A stretch of 64,000 nt of DNA from Edaphochlamys debaryana (lineage: Eukaryota; Chlorophyta; Chlorophyceae; Chlamydomonadales). Below the pieces are notes generated by a model that ran no database searches, had not been told where the DNA came from, and saw only the letters and a list, made by a program, of their open reading frames with translations. Shown one piece after another: positions 23,230 to 33,889 of this stretch; the stretch's first letter is position 1; each line of letters begins with the position of its first letter. The stretch lies in assembly GCA_016858145.1 (NCBI GenBank), contig JAEHOE010000009.1, positions 248,001 to 312,000 of the forward strand. The letters are read 5' to 3'. The position numbers and the translations under genes are program-made.

Positions 23230-23580
23230 GAGAAACTGAAAGGCGCGCAACAGTCACCGCCGCCAAACGTTGGCAAGCAAGCTAGCACAAACGCTTTCAA
23301 CGCATTGAAGTCAGTCGAAGCAGGAGCAGCCAAATTTTGCATACGTGGCCGACTTGGTGCGGTGTATTGTCGGTGGACGACCACACGCAACGGGGAACCT
23401 GAAAGGGGCACGTGCATTGGAACTCGCGCACAGTTATCAAAGAAGGGCAAGCATAAATGCTGTAAGTAATGCTGCAGAAAGTAGGAGACTGAAAGGGGCG
23501 AGTGCATGAACGGCGCGCACAGTCCCCTGATCACCGCCGAGAGAAGGCAAGCACAAAAGCATTCAACGCAACGAAGGCCG
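23230..23580 (+). repeat. degenerate tandem repeat, three units
   Basis: Units beginning CTGAAAGG at about 23237, 23399 and 23489 share a GCGCACAGT-like segment, an ATCA/ACCGCC segment, GGCAAGCA and AAAGCATTCAACGCA-like ends. Spacing is irregular. They sit just inside the inner border of the right arm. Confidence 0.6.
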
Positions 23581-23923
23581 CACCTCTATCTCGAGCACTG
23601 AAGACATGTCATCGCACCCTGTCGCACTCGTGTATTGCTCGGCATATTGAGCAGAGAACGAACGGGGCGCATCCGAACAGTGCAAACAGTCAGCCTTGGG
23701 GGCAAGTGCGTGTACACCCGTCCAACCCAGCGAAGTGGTGTGCAGCTACAGCAGCGCGTGTTTGGCGAGAAGCAAGGTCCAGGCCACAACTACGACAGAC
23801 CCCGCCTCATTCCGGCTCGTCCAGCCAGTGCCGGGCTCATACTTGAGGCTGAGCCAGGCGCAACAGGCTTATGCAATCTCACCCTGAACTCGAAGTTGGG
23901 CCACAATACTCTCACTCGGCAAA

Positions 23924-26900
23924 ATGGCACACGCCCTACCGCCGGTCCGCGCGGTCCTCGCGATTACCTTGGCGCTGTTTGCCGCGGTCGCCTCCGCGTC
24001 TCACTTTCGCGGTGGCAGCCTTACCTGGCGCATCACCCCTGGCGACCAGCTTGAGCTGACTCTCGTATCGTCATGGCGGTGGGTGCTTGGGGGGCGGGGC
24101 GGGGGGGTGCCCGGCGGACGAGCGAGTGGCAAAGAGTGCCTCACGGTTATCGCCTGTCCGATTGGCCACTCCGGCAACGACAGCTTGCTCCAGGCATCAA
24201 ACTCTTCTCTGCATGTGCCCCAGGTTCGACCTGGTATCTTCGCTCCTCTACACCTCAGACTGCAGTAATGGCGCGAGCATTCAACACAACGTTCCCGGCG
24301 ACGCCATCTTTACGGGCTCCGGGTACACCACGTTGAGGTGGGTGCAACAGGGCAGCAACACGAGCCTTGTGGCACGATGCGTTACTTGGGCGCAACGCGT
24401 GACTACTGTCATCATCGCCGAATCAGAAATGCGCCTGCACCCCAAAACCAAGCCCCATGTGTCGAACGCATAGTGTGCTTCTTGCTGTTTCATGTGCGAC
24501 CCGCCGGGTATGACGAAAACCGGCGGTATGACGGAGCGATGTCTGTGTGAGATGTATGACGCATCAATGAATGCTGGGACTCTTCCACGCCTGCAGCGTA
24601 GAGCGAGTGCATCTCAAACAGGCAGTGAACGCGGTGGCATTGCAGCCCCCCTTCCCGCCCCCCCCCTCCCAAGCTGTATGAGCTGTGTATGTGCCGAACG
24701 CGCTCGCCGCGGCACGTCTCCTCAAGCAGTGGCACGTCTCCTCAAGCACTGGCACGTACGTCTCCTGAAGTTGCTTCGCCCCATGTACTTGGCCACAGGA
24801 CCGTGCGTACCTTCTCCAAGCCAACTGGCCCCTGCACCTTCCGAGCTTCGTCGAGCGCTCGCATCGGCACCCTTGTGTACGGCGCCAACGCAGCCTGGGA
24901 TCTCTACACCCGGTTCGACCCAAGCATGACGTCATCGCCTTCTGCACTCTCACCTGCCATCATGCAAATCGCGCGGACCGCTTCAAATGCGGTGAGTGCC
25001 AGGGGTGATGCATGGTGTGGTGTGGTGTATGTGCTGTGGTTCGTGTGGTCGGGGCGTGTGGTGTGCACTGCTGGAGACGTGGGGGACTGTGGGGACTGTG
25101 GGGGACTGTGCGTGGGTGGCCTGTGTCAGTGGGAGGAGGTGAGAAGTAGCATAGGTGGGGGGTAAAAAGGCAAGAGTGCCAGGCAAGCGAGTGTGCAAGG
25201 GCACGGCCCGGGGAACCAGTCGCCTGCTGCCCAAGCAAGGCATGGGGGTAGGTGAGGGGTAGTCGTAAGTAATTGTTTCAGCCACCAGCCACCGTGCAGC
25301 TAGCGCAGCCCAGTCGGACCGGTAAGACAAGCGGCTGGTAGGCGGGATTCAATCTGACGTTTACAGCGCGCGGCTGCTGAGTGGTTGGTTCCTCAGCCAG
25401 CAGAAGCCTACTTGGCGAGCGATGGGCAGCTTCGCACTCAAACGGCTAGCGAGCCACTCATGCATCTGCTTCCTCATCACCTGCTGCCTCTTGCTGCGGC
25501 ATGCATGCTGACGTATATCTTCTGTGCATATTTCCCCGTCCCACCCATCTGATGATCAGCAGGCCCCTGCCTCGGTGTTCCTGCCCGTATCCTCACCCGG
25601 GGCCGTCACCTGCAACCTGGTTGCTGGAGGCCTTGGATCTCCTTTTGGAGAACTCAGCGTCACTCCTGAGTCCGGTGGCTGCAGGTAGCTAGGCTCCTTT
25701 CCTTGCTCTACTGCTTGCTGCTCTCAACCCTCCTTGCGCCTGCAACCTTACAAGCCCAATGTGTGTTTCGAATGTAGGGTGTTCTGGGCCGACGCTGCAC
25801 GCAGCCCTACGAACCTGGCTCCCGTCACCGTGCGCCTCACCACTGGCTCAGCCTATGTCGACCATGACTTCATTCTCGTGAGTTTACGTACGCAGGAGTG
25901 AACATCAAGCAGTGCTGCCCGTGCGTACTTGTTACCCAGCAAGCTATGCACCTACTCCCCTTACTCGAGAGCCTCGCCTGCTGCTTGCTCTGTGCCACCG
26001 GCTGACCAATTTGTTGTTGCTGCTTGCATGCTCTGTGTCACCGGCTGACCAATTTTGTTGTTGCGTGCCCTTCGCAAACTGCAGGAGGTCAGCAGCGCCG
26101 CTGTCAACAACAACCCCCCCTCAACCGTCGTGTCGTATGCTGGCCAAACGGTGTCCGCTGGGACGACCCTCACTTTCATCGTGGGCACCACCTACACTGT
26201 AAGTCCAGACACGCCCTGATTACCCTGATTCACGTGATTGGGCGGTGCCCTACTTTGTGATGCGTACGGATGAGTGGAATAAAGAGTGAAGCTAGTGCTC
26301 TCTCCGTTCACTCTCAGGTGACCTTCACCTCCACGGACCAAGATGGCGGCGCCCTCACTGCTGTGACGGCCTCCCTACCCCCAATTGCTTACGGTTTGTC
26401 CAGCCTAGCCGGCACTTCAGGGCCCGCTCCTCTCGTCAGCACCTTCACCTGGACTCCCTCCACTGCTGCCATCGGCTTCGGCGCCTTCCAGCTTGTGGTC
26501 ATCGACAACTCCAACCTGCAGACCACCGCTACCTTCCAGTATGAGGTGAAGGTTGCAGCCGACACGGTTGCGCCAGTCGTCACCGCACCTGCTGCCGTTA
26601 CGGCTGAGGCTGACGGACCGTCCGGAGCCACCGTCACGTACAGCGGTGCCTCGGCCACCGATAACGTCGACGGCGCCATCAACCCCTCCTGCGTGCCCGC
26701 CTCTGGCAGCTTGTTCCCAATCGGCACCACCACCGTGAGGTGCACGGCCACAGACGCCGCCGGCAACTCGGCATCCGCCTCCTTCACGGTCACAGTCGGT
26801 GAGTCTGCGCTGCTGTGGCCGTGTGCGCGGCAGCAGGAAACCAGCAGGTAGCTAGCCAATGGACAAAGCAAGTCATCAAGAGCTGAATGTTTAGCTCTGT

Positions 26901-29780
26901 GATACTGGGATTTGGCTAGTCCAGCGAGCCCCTACGTACAAACGCCACCCACGCACCCAGCCAGCCTCAGAACCTAGGGGCTCGTGAGAGTGTGATCAAC
27001 GCCATGTGACATCTGTAACAGCAATAATATTGCCCTACAACCCATCGCCACCCTACCCCACCCGTGCAGCCGATAACACAGCACCCGTGCTCACCATTTC
27101 GAGCAACGTAGCAGCCGAGGCCACTGGTCCCACTGGCGCCACCGTAACGTACAACGACCCCACCGCAACCGACGCCGTTGGAGCGACGGCCAGCTGCACG
27201 CCCGCCTCCAACACCCTCTTTGCCATCGGCGCCACTACGGTGACCTGCACGGCCGCGGATGCTGCTGGCAACTCGGTGTCCGCTTCCTTCGTGGTGACTG
27301 TGGGTGAGTGCCCGTCCCCAATGCGCGGCCTGCTTGGGTTGGGAGTGTTGCGTATTATAGAGGAAAGAGCTACTCCCGGTCAGGCAGGACTGGTACTTGA
27401 TAAGAGCTACATGGTGTTTAATACGGCATAGAATAATCCTTGGGCCCACTTCTGTACCGGCGAACAGATTCACGGAGTACCCTAATGCCCACTCTCTTTA
27501 TTTGTCAGCTGTCAAGCAAGCGGACTGACTCAGCCCTCTCATGCCGTCCCCGTGCTCCCCACCGTGCAGCCGATAACACAGCGCCCGTGCTCACCATTTC
27601 GAGCAACGTAGCAGCCGAGGCCACTGGTCCCACTGGCGCCATCGTAACGTACAACGACCCCACCGCAACCGACGCCGTTGGAGCGACGGCCAGCTGCACG
27701 CCCGCCTCCAACACCCTCTTTGCCATCGGTGCCACTACGGTGACCTGTACGGCCGCGGATGCTGCTGGCAACTCGGTGTCCGCTTCCTTCGTGGTGACTG
27801 TGGGTGAGTGCCCGTCCCCAATGCGCAGCAAGCCAGGGATAGGAGTGTTGCGTATTATAGAGGAAAGAGCTACTCCCGGTCAGGCAGGACTGGTACTTGA
27901 TGATAAGCGGTAGATGACGTTTAGCACGGCGGCATAGGATCATTCCATGGGCCCACCTCTGCGTGTACCGGCGGACCAGAGGCGCAAACAGATTCAGGGG
28001 GTACCCTGATGCCCACTCCCTTCATCTGTCAGCTGTCAAGCGGACTGACTCAGCCCTCTCACGCCGTCCCCGTGCTCCCCACCGTGCAGCCGATAACACA
28101 GCGCCCGTGCTCACCATTTCGAGCAACGTAGCAGCCGAGGCCACTGGTCCCACTGGCGCCATCGTAACGTACAACGACCCCACCGCAACCGACGCCGTTG
28201 GAGCGACGGCCAGCTGCACGCCCGCCTCCAACACCCTCTTTGCCATCGGTGCCACTACGGTGACCTGCACGGCCGCGGATGCTGCTGGCAACTCGGTGTC
28301 CGCTTCCTTCGTGGTGACTGTGGGTGAGTAAACACACTCTGCAGTGCAAGTGGGGCAGCCAGTACTAAGGGGTGCTGGACGGCAGGAAGGATTTGCCACC
28401 TATAAGGCATTTGTGGGTGCTGTACATTGCTTCATTAATTTCCACCACAGGACCTCACCGCCCTTGCCTCTTATGTTTCCCGTCACCCACCCGACCCGAA
28501 ACAGTCGACACCACCAAGCCCGTCATCGGCCAGGCCAACATCGCCGTTGACGCCACCGGCGAGTCTGGTGCGGTCGTGACCTTCACCCCCCTGGTCACCG
28601 ACGCGGGGACCCCCGTCATCAGGCCCGTCTGCCACCCGCCGTCGGGCTCCACCTTCCCCTTCGTCACGACCTCCGTCACGTGCAGCGCCACCGATGCCGC
28701 TGGGAACGTTGGAACCCTCACATTCACCGTCACCGTCAGTGAGTTCAGGCGGGGGCTCAAGCAAGAGCGTGGGAATGGCGTTATGGCGGGGGCACAAAAA
28801 GCAAGCAGCGAGGCAGGCCAGTAGGCACCGAGCGCATCATAATAATCGTCGTGCGTGGTTGTTGGTGCGCTCCGTCATCTCCGCCCTGACCCTGCCTGCC
28901 TGCTTATTACCCTTCCTCCCCGCACCAATTGCGCCTCACAGCCGCCTGCAACTTTGGCGGCTTCCTGCCCCCCGTGGAGAACCTCCCTGAGGTCAACCTC
29001 GTCTCCACGCAGCAGGTGTGTCGGCCTGGGTGCCGTGGGCTAAGACGGGTGCGTGATGACTCTAGCCAAGCTAGCTAGCTAGCAGGTGGGATCAAGCAGG
29101 CCTGCTAGTAGCTAGCCGGCATACATGTGCTCCTGACTTCGTTCCCTGGTGTGATTATCTATCGGCGGGCCCAGCAGGGGGTGAAGATGGCTTATTAAGC
29201 AGACCTGCCCAATTTACACAATCCTCCCCGACCTACCGCCTCCTGCCCCAACCCTCAGAACCTGCCCCTGAAGTGGTCGATGGGTGGCTACTTCGGCATG
29301 AACATCATTGCGCCTGGCTACCCCAAGCTTGTGGCCGTCGCCTGCGTCACCTTCACCGACCCCGCCCCCACGGCGGTGGACGCCACGGCGGCGGCGCTGA
29401 CCAGTGTCCTCAAGTGGGTGCCCAGGGCGGCGGGGGGCCAGCAGGACTGCCCTGCTGATGAGGAGGCGAAGGCAGGGGTATCAGACCTACCGCGCATGCA
29501 TGCCCTGCCGGTGTACATCGATGTAGGTTATTAATGCGTCAAGCCATGCTTGCTATCTATGTGCCGAGGCGGGCATGCACAGAACTACCACAGACTGACT
29601 TGAGCTGCTTGCCGCCCTTCACCATCTAGGTACGAAGCCGGAGAGGGCAAGTACATGCTGGGCTTCAGCCTGAAGGACAACAAGGCCGTGATCAGCACCT
29701 GCTACAAGCTGCAGCTCAAGTTCGCCACCTGCCCCGCAAGAATCTTCGCGGCCAACATCAATGCCGTGCGCAACAAGTAA
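23924..29780 (+). CDS. secreted HYR-domain protein, short copy (5 HYR domains)
   Basis: Plus-strand twin of the left-arm gene, about 864 residues, same signal peptide and SHFRGGSLTWR start. Exons: 23924-24078, 24224-24337, 24799-24991, 25563-25684, 25778-25877, 26085-26198, 26318-26798, 27070-27303, 27570-27803, 28090-28323, 28505-28738, 28942-29015, 29259-29413, 29630-29780. All splice phases match and there is no premature stop. HYR domains: one in exon 7, one each in exons 8-10 (TYNDPTATDA here, TYTAPTATDA in the left copy), and a diverged one in exon 11 (VDTTKPVIGQANIAVDA). The exon 13 donor is uncertain, as in the twin: coding-like sequence (WVPRAAGGQQDCP) runs on past the chosen GT. Start chosen at the ATG that gives the signal peptide. 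Both copies look functional. A cell-wall/matrix role is inferred from family membership. Confidence 0.85.
27070..28323 (+). repeat. HYR exon+intron tandem array, three units
   Basis: 234-nt exons start at 27070, 27570 and 28090 (spacings 500 and 520). Introns resemble the 289-nt intron of the left array but are more diverged from each other. Confidence 0.95.
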
Positions 29781-29990
29781 AGATGGACTAGATGGACGAA
29801 TTATGTGGATTATAGCCGGGCTGTTTACGTAAAGGATACAAGCTGTCGTACATGGTCAATCTTCATACTGTTACGGACATGCTCGTGCACACCTAGCACA
29901 CCTCGGTATGTGCAACGAAGCCTGCCATTTTGACGGAGTGCGTGGGCGGACGCGCACAGATTGCTCGTATATTGGTTATGATAGATCTGG

Positions 29991-31237
29991 AGGTACGGGG
30001 CGGTCGCCTCACCCTGCCGGAGGCGGCTTGAGCACTTGATGAAGTGTCTGCGGCCCTAGGGCTGGCTTAGTGCTGATGGGGCTGGCCTGGCTGGATGGGC
30101 CTGGCTGGAGGTTGGGTGCGTGGAGCCTGAGTGCTGGCGCGGGTGAGGGGGTAGAGGGGGGCGATGGATGCTGGCATGCCGCCCGGGCGGTGGGAGGGAG
30201 CGGGACGCACGGGAGTGGGGGCAGGGCAGGGGGGGGGGCAGCGGCGGCTAGCTGAGGCTCATGCGGGCGTGCAGGCAGGCGGGTGCGGGGCTCCAATAGG
30301 GAGGCAGGAGGGAGGCGACTCTATCTGCGGCGGGGTGGGGTGGGCGCGGCAAGGTCCAGTTGACCAGGCTTCATACTTCCTGGGGACGACCGCAATGGAC
30401 CAATGCCAAGGGACCAATGCCAAGGGAGGCGGCTCACCTGGGTCGTACATGTGGGGATGCAATGCCCCCAACCCAGGCTGACGGAGCGCTCGGATTTGCG
30501 TGGGGCTCCGTCCTGGAGATGTGCGGTTGTTGCAAGCTACGAGGCTTGCTTTGATCAAAAAGGGCCCTCAACCCTGGCTACCTCCGTCCAGCTTCACCTC
30601 GTCTCCACGCAGCAGGTGTGTCGGCCTGGACGCTGCTGGTGAAGCGCATTGAGGCGCTTGCCGGCGCGCTGTAGGTAGCATGCATGGTGGGGCCGGAGGC
30701 TGGTGGGGGCTGGCTGGGGTGGCGGGGGCTGGACTGGTGCTTGCTTGTGGGACATTTGGTCTGTCGGGCTCCATCGGCCTGGGGGGCTTGCGTGCGTGGC
30801 CAATATTGGCGTGTGGGGGGCCGAATGTTAGTAGCTGTATGACTGAGCTGCAGCGGCTAGCAGCTGCTAGGCCGCTGCTCGTGGAGGGGCGTGGAGGCAA
30901 TGTACATAGAGTTGCTGGGGCTGTGTGCACGGAACAAGCTGAAATGGATGCGGACTGGACGATGGGTCTGAATGCTGGGAGCTGGGTGCGGCGGGTGGGC
31001 GTTAACGATGACGCTCGCACGAGGCTTGCACTTCCTCGAGGAGTCATGGTGTTGAGGCCCCAAGCGTGGTGCAGTGATGGGAGTGTAGTGCTCACGCTAT
31101 TGTAATTGCACTAATGCCGCGCCCCTGAGTCTCAAGGCGTGCCACCAATGCTGCTACATGCAATTGGATGTACAATTGGCTGTACAATCAGATAGCAGGC
31201 AGACCGACCCGAGCTGACTTGTGAAGCAAGGCCGGCC
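29991..31237. other. intergenic, with a short HYR-gene fragment
   Basis: No gene supported; the overlapping frames are low-complexity. At 30596-30629 there is a 34-bp match to the end of HYR exon 12 plus the start of its intron (CTCCACGCAGCAGGTGTGTC core), outside the duplication. Confidence 0.5.
30596..30629 (+). pseudogene. fragment of HYR exon 12 / intron 12 junction
   Basis: Matches the segment around 28997-29030 of the right-arm gene, running from the exon 12 end through its GTGTGT donor. It stops exactly where the fragment at 32985 takes up the sequence again, allowing about 5 bp lost. Too short to code. Confidence 0.6.
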
Positions 31238-32363
31238 TTACGCAATCTCATCAATCTTACAGTCCGCTTGCAGCAGTCTGCCAAACTGCTTTGCTTCCAC
31301 ATGCTGACCCTGTCCTCTCAACACCTCTCCAGCCGAACCCAGCCACATCACGCCCTGATGGATACACAGTCCCCCCATTACTTGTCCTATCACTGCGATA
31401 TCACCAGCCTGCCCCACCGCTTGCACCGCTTGCACCCCTGCCCACTGCCGCTTGCACCCCTGCCCACCCCTTGCACCGCTTGCACCCCTGCCCACTGCTC
31501 GCAGGGGATCAGCTACGCCATGGCCTGGCCCTCGGGCGGGGTCGGCCTCCAGGGCCGCGACCTCCACGGCGACGGCCTCCATGATGGGCTCCATGTTGTA
31601 CCAGAGGCCCAGGTGCGAGGGGATGCGGTCCAGCACGACGGGGTCGGTGAGGGCGTTGGTGAAGATGGGCGCAAAGGTGAGCGACGCGGACTCGATCCAG
31701 ATCAGGCCCTCGACGATGCTGTTGGCTGGCCAGGGGGTGAGACGGGGGGTGGGGTGCAGGAAGGCGAGTGTGCCCAGGCTGTTCAGCAGGCCCCAGACCC
31801 TAGTGAAGGGGCAGAAGATGGGGATGCCGTCATCGAGATCCCCCATGGACAGCTCCTGGAAGGGCAGCTCCATGCGCAGCTGGGACACATCCTCCTCGTA
31901 GCTGATGTGGAAGAAGCAGCAGTCGGGGTCGATTCTGCCGCCACCGTGGACGTCACCGATGGTCGTGGTGCCAGCGGGGATCCAGGCCTGAGGAAGCGAG
32001 GATTTCACAATGGAGGGCGAAAAGTAAGAGAGAGAGTTAGAGGGGGCGGCCGAAAGGCATGGCAAGCAGGGGCAGGCGGTAAGGCTTGGGAGGCGAGCAA
32101 GCAGAGAAGGGAGAGAGGGCACCAACCTGAGGCGTGTGGACCCCGTCGTTGCCCCTGGGGACGAAGGCGAACGCATAGGCGTCCTGGATCCTGACCAGCG
32201 GGCCGACGGGGCCTGCCTTGCGGAGCCGTGAGCCAAGGGCAGGAGTGCGCTTGGGCTGGAGGAACTTCATACCCTGGGCGCCGCCAAAGACGGTGCCCGC
32301 ACGCACAGTCCAGTAGAGGGAAGTGCCGATGGACAGCATGTGCGAGTCGGTCTCGTGGGCCAT
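31238..32363 (-). CDS. uncharacterised two-exon protein
   Basis: Family not recognised. Exon 1 (32127-32363) starts MAHETDSHMLSIGTSLYW and ends ...GNDGVHTPQ at a GT donor. Exon 2 (31238-31987) begins AWIPAGTTTIGDVHGGG after a CAG acceptor, phase 0 on both sides. Coding character is strong through HISYEEDVSQLRMELPFQEL, FCPFTRVWGLLNSLGTLAF and DRIPSHLGLWYNMEPIMEA. The frame stays open to 31238 (about 328 residues), but the last 90 codons cross a minisatellite, and a GTAGCT donor at 31516-31511 may end the exon earlier. A strong polypyrimidine-AG acceptor sits just upstream of the ATG, so a further 5' exon is likely. No signal peptide or membrane segment. Confidence 0.6.
31418..31503 (+). repeat. 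minisatellite
   Basis: Imperfect repeats of CTTGCACCCCTGCCCACTGC and CTTGCACCG, four to five copies, within the 3' part of the overlapping minus-strand frame. Confidence 0.8.
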
Positions 32364-32984
32364 TGGTCTGAGAGGGGCAGAGGGGCAGGGTAAAAGGGGG
32401 CGGAGGGGCGGGCAGGGGGGCTCAGCCGCAGGCTGCAGGGGTGAAAACTAGGAGAGACTCGGGCTAGCGTGTGCAGGCTACACCGGAGAGCTGGTGAGCT
32501 GGTAGAGGCACGCACGGCAATAACGGCTGCAGCCAGCCAGCAGAACTGGTCGCGACAAGAACGTGTGCCGAGAAGCGCGCGCTTACTTGATTTTGGCGCG
32601 ACGAGCGCGGAGGCAGCAGGGCGCGAGAGGCCGAAGTAGGGCGCGACGAGCAGATAGAGCGATGAAGGGTTGCACTGCGGGCGGTAACTAGCCTTGGCGC
32701 CGCGAGGCGCGCTCAAGAAGGCGCGCCAAATGGTTCCAGAACCGTACGGTAAGCTATGAACGCGTCTGTTGCAGGCGATGCTGAGGTTGAGGCGGGAGTG
32801 AGTGGTGCGGAAGTAACCAATGGGTTACTAAAGCGGCGAGGTCGCGAGTGGCTTGTCGGTCCAGTGGGCCTTCGCCTGAGTGACCCGGGTGGAAGTCAGT
32901 TAGTGAGATAGGGTCACTTGGGGGCATGAGTGGGGGGGGAACGGGGGTAAGTGGGCCATAAGCGACTTTTTTAGTCCCATAGGG
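32364..32984. other. upstream region of the minus-strand gene
   Basis: Includes the purine-rich stretch 32369-32440, which on the minus strand is a polypyrimidine tract ending in an AG acceptor before the ATG. Beyond it nothing is recognised. It may hold a 5' exon and the promoter. Confidence 0.4.
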
Positions 32985-33067
32985 CGTGGGTTAAGACGGG
33001 TGCGTGACTCTAGCCATGCTAGCTAGCAAGCAGGTGGGATCAAGCAGGCCTGCTAGCTAGCCGACAT
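32985..33067 (+). pseudogene. fragment of HYR intron 12
   Basis: About 83 bp matching the HYR intron 12 sequence (GTGGGTTAAGACGGGTG... GGATCAAGCAGGCCTGCTAG...CCGACATA), closer to the left-arm version (CCGACATA) than to the right-arm version (CCGGCATA). Same orientation as the right-arm gene and the fragment at 30596. Confidence 0.7.
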
Positions 33068-33856
33068 ACATACCTCCAGCTTCACCTGGACATTGGTGCC
33101 TGTAATGGTGGAGGCCGAGGCCGGTACGGCCGGTACGCCGGGCGTCCCGTCCGCAGTGAACGGGGGGCTCTCGGGGCGCACAAGGGTCATAGCTAGTAAG
33201 CAAGCACCGCAGGGCCTTACTAAGGTAGTAGATGGATGTAGTACATCGCCGGTGCTCTCGGCCGTCATCGAGCCGGGGGCAGTGCGCGCGAACCCATCCG
33301 CAGGGAGAGCGCCCATATTCGGCGCAGCCCATGGGACCATCCTAGCGACCCGGACCACGCAAGGGGGGCCTACGGCCGTCCCCTGCCTCCGGGACGCACG
33401 ACCCGGACCGGGCAGAGGGACCGTACGGCTAGTACGGCCGTCTCTCCCGCCGGGCCGAACCGACACCAAGCCAGACGCCGCCGCGAACCCCAGCGAGGCA
33501 CCCGCGGAGCCCAGCAGCAACCGACAGACGGAAACAAGCAGAACCGAACAGAACACAAAGAGCGCAGCAGCAGAACTGGAACCAGAAGCACCGAACCCCG
33601 AGACCCAGACACCACAGCAGCAGGACCGAGGACCAGGCGAGCCCGAAGAACCCACAGGACCCCGAGTGCCCGGGCAACTTGGTTGAACCACGAAACACGG
33701 AGCCGAACCGTCAGCTCCGTCGCTCAGGCGCACGACCTCCTCCGCCAACGACCAGGCAGGCCGTCGAGCTGTCCGCGCCGGACCGTGCGGTCGAGCCACC
33801 TACGGGGGAGGGGAAAGCGAGGGCCGGGGAGGCGGAGGCACGGGGGGCGGGGGCGG

Positions 33857-33889
<33 letters not shown>

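Larger units (their letters stand above)
19953..23649. other. spacer of the inverted duplication / divergent promoter region
   Basis: Lies between the two head-to-head HYR genes. It is non-palindromic and has no supported gene. The minus-strand Pro-rich frames at 20837-21673 are translations of a G-rich block (20900-21390). A direct repeat with core GTGCACCCGGCCTGCGGGGG occurs at about 21103 and 23014. The spacer ends with a set of degenerate repeats (23230-23580). Confidence 0.6.
23650..29990 (+). repeat. inverted duplication, right arm
   Basis: Counterpart of 11175-19952 in opposite orientation. Every exon of the left gene is present here at the same length except the repeated HYR exon (three copies here, eight there). 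Introns are alignable but carry scattered indels and substitutions, for example in the poly-G tract of intron 2 and in the intron before the HYR array. Confidence 0.9.

Noticed and set aside
29414..29460. In-frame continuation of HYR exon 13 (WVPRAAGGQQDCP) as coding
   Set aside because: It reads well, but no canonical donor after it gives the phase needed by exon 14. The AA|GTGGGT donor at 29413/29414 does, with equal exon length in both arms. Kept as an open uncertainty rather than part of the model.
33053..33799. Overlapping long frames on both strands near 33.4 kb
   Set aside because: Neither frame has protein-like composition or splice support. A GTATGT donor-like site at the minus-frame end near 33068 was considered, but no partner exon was found.
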